NCBI GenBank assembly: GCA_013815355.1
Contig: JACDGG010000009.1
Span: 1 to 38,785, forward strand
Source of the DNA: Solirubrobacterales bacterium
Lineage (GTDB): Bacteria > Actinomycetota > Thermoleophilia > Solirubrobacterales > Solirubrobacteraceae
Direction of reading: 5' to 3'
Length of the DNA stretch: 38,785 nucleotides
Every line of letters begins with the position of its first letter. Within the stretch, counting starts at the first letter, position 1. Both the position numbers and the translations under genes were made by a program. This document shows positions 1 to 7,697 of the stretch, in pieces. The notes under the pieces were generated by a model. That model was not told where the DNA came from and made no database searches. It saw only the letters and a program-made list of their open reading frames with translations.

Positions 1-630
1 CGCCGTCACCGACCCAAAACTCGTCACAACACCCGCACTACTACTCACCGACGGGATCGACGCCCCAATCGACGCGGCACCACCAAACGTCAGATTATGC
101 GAGCCCGTGTAGGTGGTGACCGTGTTGTTGCTTTGATCCTTGGCGGTAATGGTGAGGTTGTCGGCGACTCCCGCCGTCGGGGTCGTGGTGCTCGCGGCGA
201 GGACGAGGTGAGTAGCTGGCCCGAATGTGACCTGGGCTTCGACGATCGTGCTCGTCGCCGTCCACGAGCGCCACACGGCGGTCACCGTGTACTGGTGGGT
301 GCCGACGGCGACACCGGTGTCAGTGCAGCTCGTCACGGTTGCCGTTGCCGTGGAGCTCGGGCAACTACCTTCCGGCGCGCCACCGTCGCGGCGGAGGTAG
401 TAGGAGACTTCGCCGGGGCCGGGGGCACTGACGGCGCTCCAAGTGAGCGCGACTGTGCCGGCGCCAGGGGTGGCGGAGGAGATCGTAGGCGCCGCGAGGA
501 TGGTGATGCCGCCAGCGGCTGCGCCCGTGCCAGTGGTCGTGAAGTACGCCACGGCACCGGAGGCGAGAGAAAGCACGAGAGCGACTGAAACGCCAATTCG
601 GGTGAGCGGCTTGATCGTTAGACGTTTCAT
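1..630 (-). CDS. Exported Fn3/Ig-like surface protein (3' end outside window)
   Basis: This reads without a stop from an ATG at 630 to the window edge, giving 210 codons with the C-terminus missing. The N-terminus is a basic start followed by one hydrophobic segment (about residues 10-29) ending in AVAYFTTTGTG, a signal or anchor like that of the protein at 1696-2166. Residues about 45-125 look like a fibronectin type III domain (PTISSATPGAGTVALTWSAV near its start) with two cysteines. From about 140 there is a bacterial Ig-like module (TPTAGVADNLTITAKDQSNN). Its ATG overlaps the stop of the upstream gene as ATGA, so the two are probably translationally coupled. Role inferred: secreted or surface-displayed adhesive or structural protein; no enzymatic motif is visible. 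Confidence 0.8.
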   Translation of the reverse strand, partial: MKRLTIKPLTRIGVSVALVLSLASGAVAYFTTTGTGAAAGGITILAAPTISSATPGAGTVALTWSAVSAPGPGEVSYYLRRDGGAPEGSCPSSTATATVTSCTDTGVAVGTHQYTVTAVWRSWTATSTIVEAQVTFGPATHLVLAASTTTPTAGVADNLTITAKDQSNNTVTTYTGSHNLTFGGAASIGASIPSVSSSAGVVTSFGSVTA

Positions 631-1640
631 GAGTGCGCGGTCCCGGTGAAGCTCAAGGAGAACTGGGCGTTCCGGCAGGCGTCTTGGTTGACGGGCAGGT
701 TGAGGAGGCCGATCGTCGGTGCCGAGTAGCCCTGCGCGGGCAACGTCAGGGAGTCGTGGGCGCCGATCGCGAGCGGAGCGACGCTCGATACGTTCGACTG
801 GAGGAGGCTGAGGTTTGTCGCGGGGTCGCAGCCGGGAGGTCCGCCCGGAACGGACACGCTCAGGCTTGTTATGAAGATCGGGGTGTCGTGCGGGTTGACT
901 AGCGTGAGGCGGATCGTTTGGGGCGTAGCGCCGGGGTAGAGCGGGCCGCCCACGACTTCGTCGAAGTTGATCGCGAAGCGCTGGCCAGCCGGCGGCGCGA
1001 CCACGAGCCAGTTGAAATGCGTGACCGGACTTGGAATCGCGGGTGGATCGATCGCGCGGACCTGGAAATGGTGCTCACCGGTGGTCAGTGTGTCGTAGGA
1101 GATGTGGCTCGAGCACTTCCTCCAGGAACGCCTGTCGATGCGGCACTGGAACGTGACGCGTGGCTCGCCGTCGGTGACCGTGAACGTCGCTTTCGTGGCG
1201 CTCGTCGGGTCGCGGAGGTGGTGGGCGATGTAGGGAGCCGGTGGCTGCAGGTCGACCAGCCATTTGTAGGAGACCGTGCGGCTCAGTTCCCGCCGGCCAT
1301 GAGACCAATCCAGTGCCCGCACCCGGAAAATATGAGATCCCCCCGCAAATGGCCCTGGGTAGCGCGTCGGGCTCCTGCAGGAGGAAAACCGCGCGCTGTC
1401 AAGCGAGCACTGGAACCGGACGCGATGCCAGCGATCGGTGTAGGCGAACCTCGCCGTGGTGCGCGGCGTCCCTCTGGCGGGCTTCATGGTGATCGACGGC
1501 GCCGGCACCAAGGGCTTGCCGTCCGGCTCATCGCGCGCGTAGAACGCGTAGGCGCCGCTGCCCGACACGCAGAGCACGACAAGCACCGCCAAGCACGTCT
1601 TCGTGATGGAGCTTTCGGTTGTCGTCCAGCGACTGAGCAT
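627..1640 (-). CDS. Exported protein with two paired-cysteine repeats
   Basis: 337 residues. A single N-terminal hydrophobic segment (about residues 15-34) is followed by a mature part with two related repeats of about 90 residues. Each holds the pattern F-Q-C-x(n)-C then G-x-H-x-F-x-V-R-A-x-D (first copy FQCSLDSARFSSC, second FQCRIDRRSWRKC). Such repeats occur in large actinobacterial surface proteins. The C-terminal about 120 residues form a different beta-rich module ending with NQDACRNAQFSLSFTGTAHS, which resembles the end of the neighbour at 1696-2166 (SQNACQGATLTLNLTSN). It lies second in a three-gene minus-strand run and its TGA overlaps the next ATG. Probably secreted or membrane-anchored by the N-terminal segment; the function is not known. 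Confidence 0.75.
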   Translation of the reverse strand: MLSRWTTTESSITKTCLAVLVVLCVSGSGAYAFYARDEPDGKPLVPAPSITMKPARGTPRTTARFAYTDRWHRVRFQCSLDSARFSSCRSPTRYPGPFAGGSHIFRVRALDWSHGRRELSRTVSYKWLVDLQPPAPYIAHHLRDPTSATKATFTVTDGEPRVTFQCRIDRRSWRKCSSHISYDTLTTGEHHFQVRAIDPPAIPSPVTHFNWLVVAPPAGQRFAINFDEVVGGPLYPGATPQTIRLTLVNPHDTPIFITSLSVSVPGGPPGCDPATNLSLLQSNVSSVAPLAIGAHDSLTLPAQGYSAPTIGLLNLPVNQDACRNAQFSLSFTGTAHS

Positions 1641-1695
1641 AGGCTTGCCCGGTATCCGTTTCGGGAGGCCGGGCCGCCCAGTGACGCTCCGCCGG

Positions 1696-2166
1696 CTAGT
1701 TGCTCGTGAGGTTCAGGGTCAGCGTGGCGCCTTGGCAGGCGTTCTGGCTCACGCCTGTTTCGCGCATCGTGAGCGTGCCTGTCGCGGTGACAGACTGCGC
1801 GTTGCCAGACGGGATGCTCTGGCTCGCGGTGACGTCTGCCATCGTGAAGTCTGGGTTGCCTCCGGTAAGCACGGTGCTACACGTGGCGTGGCCTGCGTCG
1901 GGCGTGATGCTCACCAGGTGGATCGTGTTGACGAACTGGCTGCCCGGAGACGGGTTATCGACCGTGAAGGTCACCGTCGAGGAACTGGCGGGGTAGAGCG
2001 TGCTCGCAACTGTGCCGTGCAGGGTGACGTTCGCGCTGTTGCCGACCGAGGCCGTGCCGGTGCCGCTGCCGGTGCTTGTGAAGTACGCCGCCGCGACACC
2101 CCCAAGCACCAGTACGAGGATGCCGAGGGTGATCAGCATTCCTTTGCTTCCTATCGAACGGCGCAT
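1696..2166 (-). CDS. Small exported protein, AYFT-x-TG signal type
   Basis: 156 residues. The ATG at 2166 is preceded by a good Shine-Dalgarno (AAGGAG, about nine bases upstream), so the start is secure. The sequence has a basic N-terminus, a hydrophobic segment (about 9-27) and AAAYFTSTGSGTG just after it. The rest is a Thr/Ser-rich, beta-type domain with two cysteines near the middle and end. The AYFT motif recurs in the protein starting at 630, and the C-terminal module resembles that of the 627-1640 protein, so the three form a family-like operon. The layout recalls TasA/CalY-type exported matrix proteins, but no SipW-like peptidase gene is in the window and this is only a resemblance. 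It is the first gene of the run, so the promoter probably lies in 2167-2300. Confidence 0.8.
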   Translation of the reverse strand: MRRSIGSKGMLITLGILVLVLGGVAAAYFTSTGSGTGTASVGNSANVTLHGTVASTLYPASSSTVTFTVDNPSPGSQFVNTIHLVSITPDAGHATCSTVLTGGNPDFTMADVTASQSIPSGNAQSVTATGTLTMRETGVSQNACQGATLTLNLTSN

Positions 2167-2606
2167 TGGCTTCTACTCCTTGTTGGTGTTTGACGAGCCT
2201 TCGGACACATTCCGGCCGGCACGGCTTATCTCTCTGGCGCAGTGCCAGAGAGATAGGCCGCAGCCATTTGGCCCTGTTCGACGCCCTCATCGAGCGCCTG
2301 CCGCATTTCCGGCATAGCTATCGGCAGTAACCGGACGAATGTTGAGCCGTGCAAGGGAGCGGCTACCAGATTTGTGGGTGCCCAGAGTGCTATCCGGCGC
2401 AGTCCGCAGCATTGCGACTGCTCGAAGGGTCTACCGGCTTTGCGGCGAATATTCGAAAAGGTGTTTGAGCAAGCGGCGCGCCGAGCCGATATGGGAGCCA
2501 TGCACAGCCACGCCGTCAAGCGCGACCGCAGCTCCGCTGAACCCGACAAGTGCTCGCACGCGGAGCGTGACGCCAGGATCGTCAACGACACGCACCAGCT
2601 ACCACG
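2167..2606. other. Divergent intergenic region, 440 bp
   Basis: This gap separates the minus-strand surface-protein run from the plus-strand kinase fusion, so it should hold promoters for both. It contains a perfect 12-bp inverted repeat (2227-2255, separate entry) and a 10-bp palindrome CGAATATTCG near 2446-2456. Short ORFs cross it on both strands but have poor codon character and no family resemblance, so none is called. No riboswitch class was recognised. Confidence 0.6.
2227..2255. repeat. Perfect 12-bp inverted repeat (hairpin or operator)
   Basis: TATCTCTCTGGC at 2227-2238 and its exact reverse complement GCCAGAGAGATA at 2244-2255 are separated by GCAGT. After one T/G wobble the flanks continue to pair (CGGC 2222-2225 with GCCG 2257-2260), giving about 17 pairs. 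No T-run follows on either strand, so it does not look like an intrinsic terminator. It sits about 60 bp upstream of the minus-strand ATG at 2166, and so could be a transcription-factor operator or a 5' leader hairpin for the surface-protein run. Confidence 0.6.
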
Positions 2607-5573
2607 ATGAGCACTACCGACCTGACGGTGCAGCCGCTGCGGGTCCTGGTGATCGCCCCCGCCGCGGAGAGCGATTTGATCGCTGCGCAGCTCGCCTTGG
2701 CTGGGCTACCGCTCACTTTGGAGCTTGTTGATGGCGAGCGTGCCCTCGATGCCGCACTCTCAGCATGCCCTCGGGATGTGCTGCTGTGCGACCACGAACT
2801 CCCCGGCTTTGACTCCGTGCAGGCACTACAGATACTTGCGCGCCACCAGGTCACGGCGCCGCTCGTGATCGTCTCAGGAGACATCGGCGAGGAAACGCTG
2901 GCGCATGCCCTTCGTGAGGGTGCCGCCGACTACGTCAACAAGGACCACCTCGAGCAGCTCGGTCCCGTTCTCCGCCGCTATCTTCAGGACGCCGCTCTGC
3001 CCGCACGCCAGTCTTGGCTGGAGCGCACAGCGCGCGATGAGGAGGCCCGGATGAGGTCGCTGATGGACGACGCGCCGTTCCCGATGTCCCTGCGCGATCT
3101 CGACGGCCGCTTCGTGATCGTCAACCGCCTCGCCGCCTCGCTGATGGATCACGCGCCCGAGGACGTTCTCGGGCACACCGCAGCAGAGCTGTTCGACTCC
3201 GACGCCGCGGCCGCGATCGACGAGCAAGAGGGCATCCTGCGCCAGACAGGCAAGGCAATCAGCTTCGAGCTGACGGGCCCGACATCCGACGGCGTCCTGC
3301 ACGACTACCTCATCAGCAAGTACCCGGTGCGCAACAGCGACGGAAAACTTGTTGGCGTGGGCGGCATCTCGCTCGACATCACCGTGCGCAAACAGACCGA
3401 GAACAGCCTCCGCGAGGCAGAGGATCGCTTTCGTGGAGCCTTCGACGCAGCCACGATCGGAATGGCACTCGTTGCCCCCGACGGCCGCTGGCTGCAGGTC
3501 AACCGGGCGCTGTGCAACCTCGTCGGCTACTCCGAGCAGGAGCTACTGGGCGGCGACTTTCAGGCGATCACGCACCCCGACGACTTGGATGCCGACCTCG
3601 AGTATGTGCGCCAGGTGCTCGCCGCCGAGATCGACACCTACCAGATGGACAAGCGCTACATCCACAAGCTCGGCCACACAATCTGGGGGCGCCTGAGCGT
3701 CTCCCTCGTCCGTGATGCGCAGGCAACGCCAACGCATTTCGTTTCCCAGATCCAAGACATCACACAGCAGAAGGATGCGCAGGAGCTCGCCGAGCAGCTA
3801 CGCCATTCCCAGAAGCTCGACGCGGTCGGCCGCCTCGCCGGCGGTGTCGCACACGATTTCAACAACATGCTCACCGCGATCAAGGGGTACAGCCAACTCC
3901 TGTTGGAGGCCCTAGAGCCCGCCGATCCCCGCCGCGAGCTGGCCGAGCAGATCAGTCGCGCCAGCGAGCAGGCCTCCATGCTGCCGCGACAGCTCCTCGC
4001 GTTCAGCCGCAAACAGGTCTCCCAGCCGAAGCTCGTCGACGTCAACGACGTCCTCGCTGCAGCCAGCGACATGCTTGGGCGCCTCGTGGGCGAGGAGATC
4101 GAGCTCATCGTCACTGCCCAGGCGAACCCCTCCGGGGTGCTGGCCGATCCGGGTCAGGTCGAACAGGTGCTCCTCAACCTGGCGGTCAACGGCGGCGAGG
4201 CGATGCCCGCAGGCGGCAAGCTCACGCTCACCACACGAAATGCGGAGCTCACCCAGCAGGAAGGCGATGAGCTCCTCGGACCCACAGGCCGCTACGTCGT
4301 GATATCGGTCACAGACGAAGGCGAGGGAATCTACGCAGAGACGCAGGAGAAGATCTTCGAGCCGTTCTACACCACGAAGCGAACCGGGTCAGGATTGGGA
4401 CTCGCGACGGTCTATGGCATCGTGCGCCAGAGTGGCGGTTTCGTCCGTGTCGACAGCGAGCCTCGGAGCGGCTCGACGTTCGAGGTCTGGCTCCCTCACT
4501 CAGAGATCGCGCCCGCCGGGAGCAACGATCCAGCAGAGAAGTCCACCGCCGGCACAGTGCTGCTCGCCGAGGACGAGCAGATCGTGCGCGACCTCGCGGT
4601 CACTGTGCTCGAGCGCGCCGGATACCGAGTTCTCGCGGCCGCCAACGGCGAGGACGCTCTCGAGCTCTACCAGCGCACCAACGGTCCCCTCGACGTAGTC
4701 GTCGCGGACATGGTGATGCCCGGAATGAGCGGTCGCGAGCTCTCTGAACGCGTCGTCGAGCACAGACCGCACGCACGCGCCATCCTGATGTCCGGCTACA
4801 CCGAGGAGGCGCCATTCATCAGCACCGGAGGCACGGCCCGACCCACCTTTCTACAAAAGCCATTCACGCCGAGCGCACTTCTCAGCAGCGTCACGGCCCT
4901 CGTCGCGCAATCCCGCGACGCCACACGCCCCTGCGGAGAGATCACCCGCGAGAACACGATCACCTGCCTCGTCGCAGACGACCACCCCGCAGTACTGGAC
5001 TCCGTGTCACGGTATCTCACAGACAATGGCGTTGAGATCGTTGCTCAAGCCTCCCAAGGCGAGGAAGCACTCACACAAATCGAACTCCACCGCCCCTCGA
5101 TCGCTTTGCTCGATGTTCGCATGCTGTCTCTCACCGGCATCGAGGTCGCTCGTCAAGCCTCACTCACAGCCCCTGAGACCCAGATCGTGCTCTTCACGGG
5201 ATACAGCGACCGTGCAATGCTCGAGCAAGCCCTGGACACAGGCGTGCGAGGATTCATCCTCAAGGAAACCCCACTACCAGAGCTACTACACGCGCTCACC
5301 ACCGTCGCCGAAGGAGGCACCTACGTCGACGCCCAACTCGCTGACACACTCGCATCGGGACGGACCGTCAACGCGCTCTCCCCACTAACGCCACGCGAGC
5401 AAGAGATCCTCGCCCTCGTTGCAGACGGCATGACCAACGAGAAGACGGCAGTCGAGCTCGGCATCTCACCCGAGACAGTCCAATCACACGTCCGCAACGC
5501 CATGACAAAGCTCCACGCCGACACGCGAACCCAAGCAGTCGCAACCGCATTCCGCCACTCGCTACTGACCTAG
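2607..5573 (+). CDS. Hybrid histidine kinase fused to LuxR/NarL-type response regulator
   Basis: 988 residues in one open frame. Domains in order: receiver (about 10-130, acceptor D62 in LLCDHELPGF); PAS (about 145-265); PAS/PAC (about 270-390); HisKA with the H-box GRLAGGVAHDFNN (H416); HATPase_c (about 510-630, N-box around N528, G boxes DEGEGI and GSGLGLAT); second receiver (about 648-770, D701 in VVADMVMPGMSG); third receiver (about 785-905, D836 in ALLDVRM, K886); LuxR-type helix-turn-helix (about 922-985, LTPREQEILALVADG...NEKTAVELGISPETVQSHV). There is no membrane segment, so it should be a cytoplasmic sensor. The last two modules together equal a complete NarL/FixJ regulator, so sensing, phosphotransfer and DNA binding are in one chain. 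The ATG at 2607 has no strong Shine-Dalgarno, but the first receiver begins right after it. It is transcribed alone. Confidence 0.92.
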   Translation: MSTTDLTVQPLRVLVIAPAAESDLIAAQLALAGLPLTLELVDGERALDAALSACPRDVLLCDHELPGFDSVQALQILARHQVTAPLVIVSGDIGEETLAHALREGAADYVNKDHLEQLGPVLRRYLQDAALPARQSWLERTARDEEARMRSLMDDAPFPMSLRDLDGRFVIVNRLAASLMDHAPEDVLGHTAAELFDSDAAAAIDEQEGILRQTGKAISFELTGPTSDGVLHDYLISKYPVRNSDGKLVGVGGISLDITVRKQTENSLREAEDRFRGAFDAATIGMALVAPDGRWLQVNRALCNLVGYSEQELLGGDFQAITHPDDLDADLEYVRQVLAAEIDTYQMDKRYIHKLGHTIWGRLSVSLVRDAQATPTHFVSQIQDITQQKDAQELAEQLRHSQKLDAVGRLAGGVAHDFNNMLTAIKGYSQLLLEALEPADPRRELAEQISRASEQASMLPRQLLAFSRKQVSQPKLVDVNDVLAAASDMLGRLVGEEIELIVTAQANPSGVLADPGQVEQVLLNLAVNGGEAMPAGGKLTLTTRNAELTQQEGDELLGPTGRYVVISVTDEGEGIYAETQEKIFEPFYTTKRTGSGLGLATVYGIVRQSGGFVRVDSEPRSGSTFEVWLPHSEIAPAGSNDPAEKSTAGTVLLAEDEQIVRDLAVTVLERAGYRVLAAANGEDALELYQRTNGPLDVVVADMVMPGMSGRELSERVVEHRPHARAILMSGYTEEAPFISTGGTARPTFLQKPFTPSALLSSVTALVAQSRDATRPCGEITRENTITCLVADDHPAVLDSVSRYLTDNGVEIVAQASQGEEALTQIELHRPSIALLDVRMLSLTGIEVARQASLTAPETQIVLFTGYSDRAMLEQALDTGVRGFILKETPLPELLHALTTVAEGGTYVDAQLADTLASGRTVNALSPLTPREQEILALVADGMTNEKTAVELGISPETVQSHVRNAMTKLHADTRTQAVATAFRHSLLT

Positions 5574-5630
5574 CATCCTGATCGCGAGCAACGCGGCGAA
5601 GATCGCCGCTCCCGCCATAGCATCGCGCCC

Positions 5631-5714
5631 TTAGCGGACCCGCCGAGCGCGGCGTAACCGTGACCTGGGCCCGACCCTCGATGGCCGAACATCGGAGTCC
5701 TCTGAGGCGCTCAT
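5631..5714 (-). CDS. Possible 27-residue Arg-rich small ORF
   Basis: An ATG at 5714 has a textbook Shine-Dalgarno (AAAAGGAG, about seven bases upstream), better than most in this window, and is followed by 27 codons starting MSASEDSDVRPSRVG before TAA. The product would be acidic at the start and very arginine-rich at the end. Nothing homologous is recognised. The ORF lies in a decayed gap, so it could equally be the surviving 5' end of a lost gene. Confidence 0.3.
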   Translation of the reverse strand: MSASEDSDVRPSRVGPRSRLRRARRVR

Positions 5715-5899
5715 GCGTGCTCTCCTTTTCGGTTCTGTTGGCGCAGCCGAGTATGACCGCGCGACACCCTCTCGAAGGGGGGCATACGGAGACGAAAGGG
5801 ACTGTTCATAGCTCTTACGAGCGGAGAAATGCCCCCTAACGCTGTGACCCCGAGCAGGCGTGTGGCCGTCGCCTTCCACGCGACGACGACCGGATATGC

Positions 5900-6042
5900 G
5901 CCGCAACTCACCCGCCCGCGATCGGGGACACCGCGGGCCGGCGAGGAGTCGCAGCAGCGAGGTCTTACCGCCCCCGAGGGCCCGGCCAGCGCCAGTCGCG
6001 CTCCCGCGGGACCCCGAGCTCCACATCGAGATCGAGCTCGAC
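5900..6042 (-). pseudogene. Frameshifted ABC-transporter ATPase remnant, ModC-like
   Basis: Reading the minus strand with frame changes recovers the start of an ABC ATPase. VELDLDVELGVPRE (6042-6001) is followed, one frame over, by RLALAGPSGA (5998-5969). Then, over again, comes GKTSLLRLLAG (Walker A end, 5969-about 5937), and again PDRGRVSCG (5926-5900). These are consecutive pieces of a Walker A region in normal order, separated by at least three single-base-type frame breaks. The strand beginning and the PDRGRVSCG turn fit molybdate/sulfate-type importer ATPases (ModC) best, but the class is inferred from about 45 residues. No Q-loop, signature or Walker B is found downstream, so the gene is also truncated. 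It lies downstream of, and on the same strand as, the mannosyltransferase-like gene. Confidence 0.6.
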
Positions 6043-6125
6043 ACGCACGGCCGCGTGCCGCGTATCGTCGCGACCTACCCGACTGCGCGCCAGCCCAACA
6101 CCGGGGCCGTCGAGGAGCACAGCGG

Positions 6126-7613
6126 TCAGGTGCTCGTCGCCGAGGCGGGCGCCGGATCGCTCCAGATCCTTGCGCCGCGAGGGTGCGCGCCGATACCGGG
6201 GCGTGGCGGCGGGCCTGCTGCGGCCACGGTTCGCGTGGCGCGCGTGCTCGTGGGCGGTTGCGACAGCCACGGCACCCCGCCGAAGGCGGGGACGTGCACT
6301 GCTAGTAGATACGCGGTTGCGAGTAGCGTCGCGAGAGTTAGCCCTCGATTGCGGCTGAGCGCTGCGAGTGGGAGCAGCCAGAGGAGATACCAAGGTGCGA
6401 GCGAGGCGATCGAGGCGAGCAGCGCGAGCAGCGCCCATCCGGCGGCCGCGATCGGGTCCCCGCCACGCCACGCCCACACCAGGGACACCGCGGCGGCGAC
6501 TGCGGCGCAGACGAAGCACGCAGCGCGGACACCGGAGTCGATCGGGGAGCCAAGACTCCGTGCGAGTCGATCGGGCCCACTGAACGTCGTATCGAACAGG
6601 GGGTCGCTGCTGATCCGGTGAAGCTGGCTGAAGACATGTGGCCCGAACAGGATCCACGCCGGCACGCCGATCGCAACAGCCGCCGCGGCCGCACCCCACA
6701 CCGAGCGACCGCGTCGATGAGAGCCGATCAAAAGAAAGGGCAGGGCGATCCCGAGCGTCAACTTAACCGCGGCAGCGCCCGCGACCGCGGCCCCGGCCGC
6801 CGCGTGGCGGCTGCGCAGAGCGAGCGCGACCGCAAGGACTACCAGCAGCGTCGCGAGCAGATCGTTGTGAGCGCCGCTGACGGCGTAGATGAGCAGCAGC
6901 GGGTTCAGCCCGACGAAGATAGCCGCGCGTGCTGGCTCGATTCCGCGTTGCCTGGCGACATCGACGACCAGCAGGACGATCGCGATGCTCGCAAGCCCCG
7001 CCGCAGCCTTGTAGAGCCACAGAGCAAGAATCGTGGAGATGAGCCCAAGTGGGGCGCTGAGCAACGTGAACAGAGGCCCGTAGGGGCTGGGTTGGTGCTT
7101 CCAGTAGACGAACTTCAGCAGGCTCTCGTGACCGAGCGAGATCGGCTCGGACAAGTATGGGTTCAGCCCGTGTGCGGCGAGCTCGCGGGCGTAGGCGATG
7201 TAGCCGAATACGTCGGTCGAGACGATCGTCGGGCCCAGCGTGAAGGCGAGGTTGGCGAGCCCGACCGCCACCAGCGCCCAGCGGAGCGGCAACGATCTCG
7301 CGCATGCGAGCGCCACGAGGTACCCGGCGCCCAGCAACAGCATCGCGGCGCTCAGGCCGCCCGCGCCCAGCGTCCCGAACAGGCCGCTGAAGCCGTGCAG
7401 TGGCCCGTCGACCCAGTGCGGCGCGTTGCCGCCCGGGAGCTCCAGCAGGTAGCGACCATCTGCGGCTCCAGTCGCGATCCACACCGATCCGCACACGCTC
7501 GCTGCGAGCGCCCACAGGCCCAGCGCCGATACGGCGCCTGCGCGAAACGAGGTGCGGCCTCGCGTGCGACTCGGCCGCGTCGCGACGGTTATCGATTGAT
7601 GGTGGGCGCTCAT
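6126..7613 (-). CDS. GT-C mannosyltransferase-like membrane protein (MptB/GT87 type)
   Basis: About 495 residues from the ATG at 7613; an upstream ATG at 7715 would add 34 residues. Ten or more hydrophobic segments run through the protein. The first periplasmic loops carry an acidic motif and the pattern STDVFGYIAYAREL...HGLNPY...SPYGPLF. A later FVGLNPLLLIYAVSGAHNDL matches the polyprenol-phosphate-mannose-dependent transferases (MptB, GT87/DUF2029). Role: transfer of mannose or a related sugar from a lipid carrier on the outer membrane face. It is a clear paralogue of the protein at 10174-11622. The last about 40 residues after VPAFGGVPWLSQPP are Pro/Arg-rich and unlike the family, so the 3' end may be shifted next to the decayed region downstream. 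Confidence 0.8.
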   Translation of the reverse strand: MSAHHQSITVATRPSRTRGRTSFRAGAVSALGLWALAASVCGSVWIATGAADGRYLLELPGGNAPHWVDGPLHGFSGLFGTLGAGGLSAAMLLLGAGYLVALACARSLPLRWALVAVGLANLAFTLGPTIVSTDVFGYIAYARELAAHGLNPYLSEPISLGHESLLKFVYWKHQPSPYGPLFTLLSAPLGLISTILALWLYKAAAGLASIAIVLLVVDVARQRGIEPARAAIFVGLNPLLLIYAVSGAHNDLLATLLVVLAVALALRSRHAAAGAAVAGAAAVKLTLGIALPFLLIGSHRRGRSVWGAAAAAVAIGVPAWILFGPHVFSQLHRISSDPLFDTTFSGPDRLARSLGSPIDSGVRAACFVCAAVAAAVSLVWAWRGGDPIAAAGWALLALLASIASLAPWYLLWLLPLAALSRNRGLTLATLLATAYLLAVHVPAFGGVPWLSQPPTSTRATRTVAAAGPPPRPGIGAHPRGARIWSDPAPASATST

Positions 7614-7697
7614 CGCTCTTGCGCGCCCGTCGCCGAGTTGAGGCGCTGCCGAGAGGCGCGTGAGTGCATTGCCGCAGGTTAGGCCCGGAAAGGTTAC

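Larger units (their letters stand above)
5574..6125. other. Gap with gene remnants, 550 bp
   Basis: No intact gene of normal size fills this stretch. It holds a frameshifted ABC-ATPase remnant (5900-6042, minus) and a possible 27-codon ORF (5631-5714, minus), both listed separately. Between them (5715-5899) and in 6043-6125 only frames lacking family resemblance were seen. This is the least gene-like part of the window and probably a site of gene decay. Confidence 0.6.

Noticed and set aside
2226-2591. Minus-strand ORF of 121 codons in the divergent gap.
   Set aside because: No family likeness or ribosome site, and it runs through the inverted repeat.
6618-7682. Plus-strand open frame of 354 codons.
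   Set aside because: It is the antisense shadow of the mannosyltransferase-like gene: Arg/Gln/Asp-rich with no domain character.
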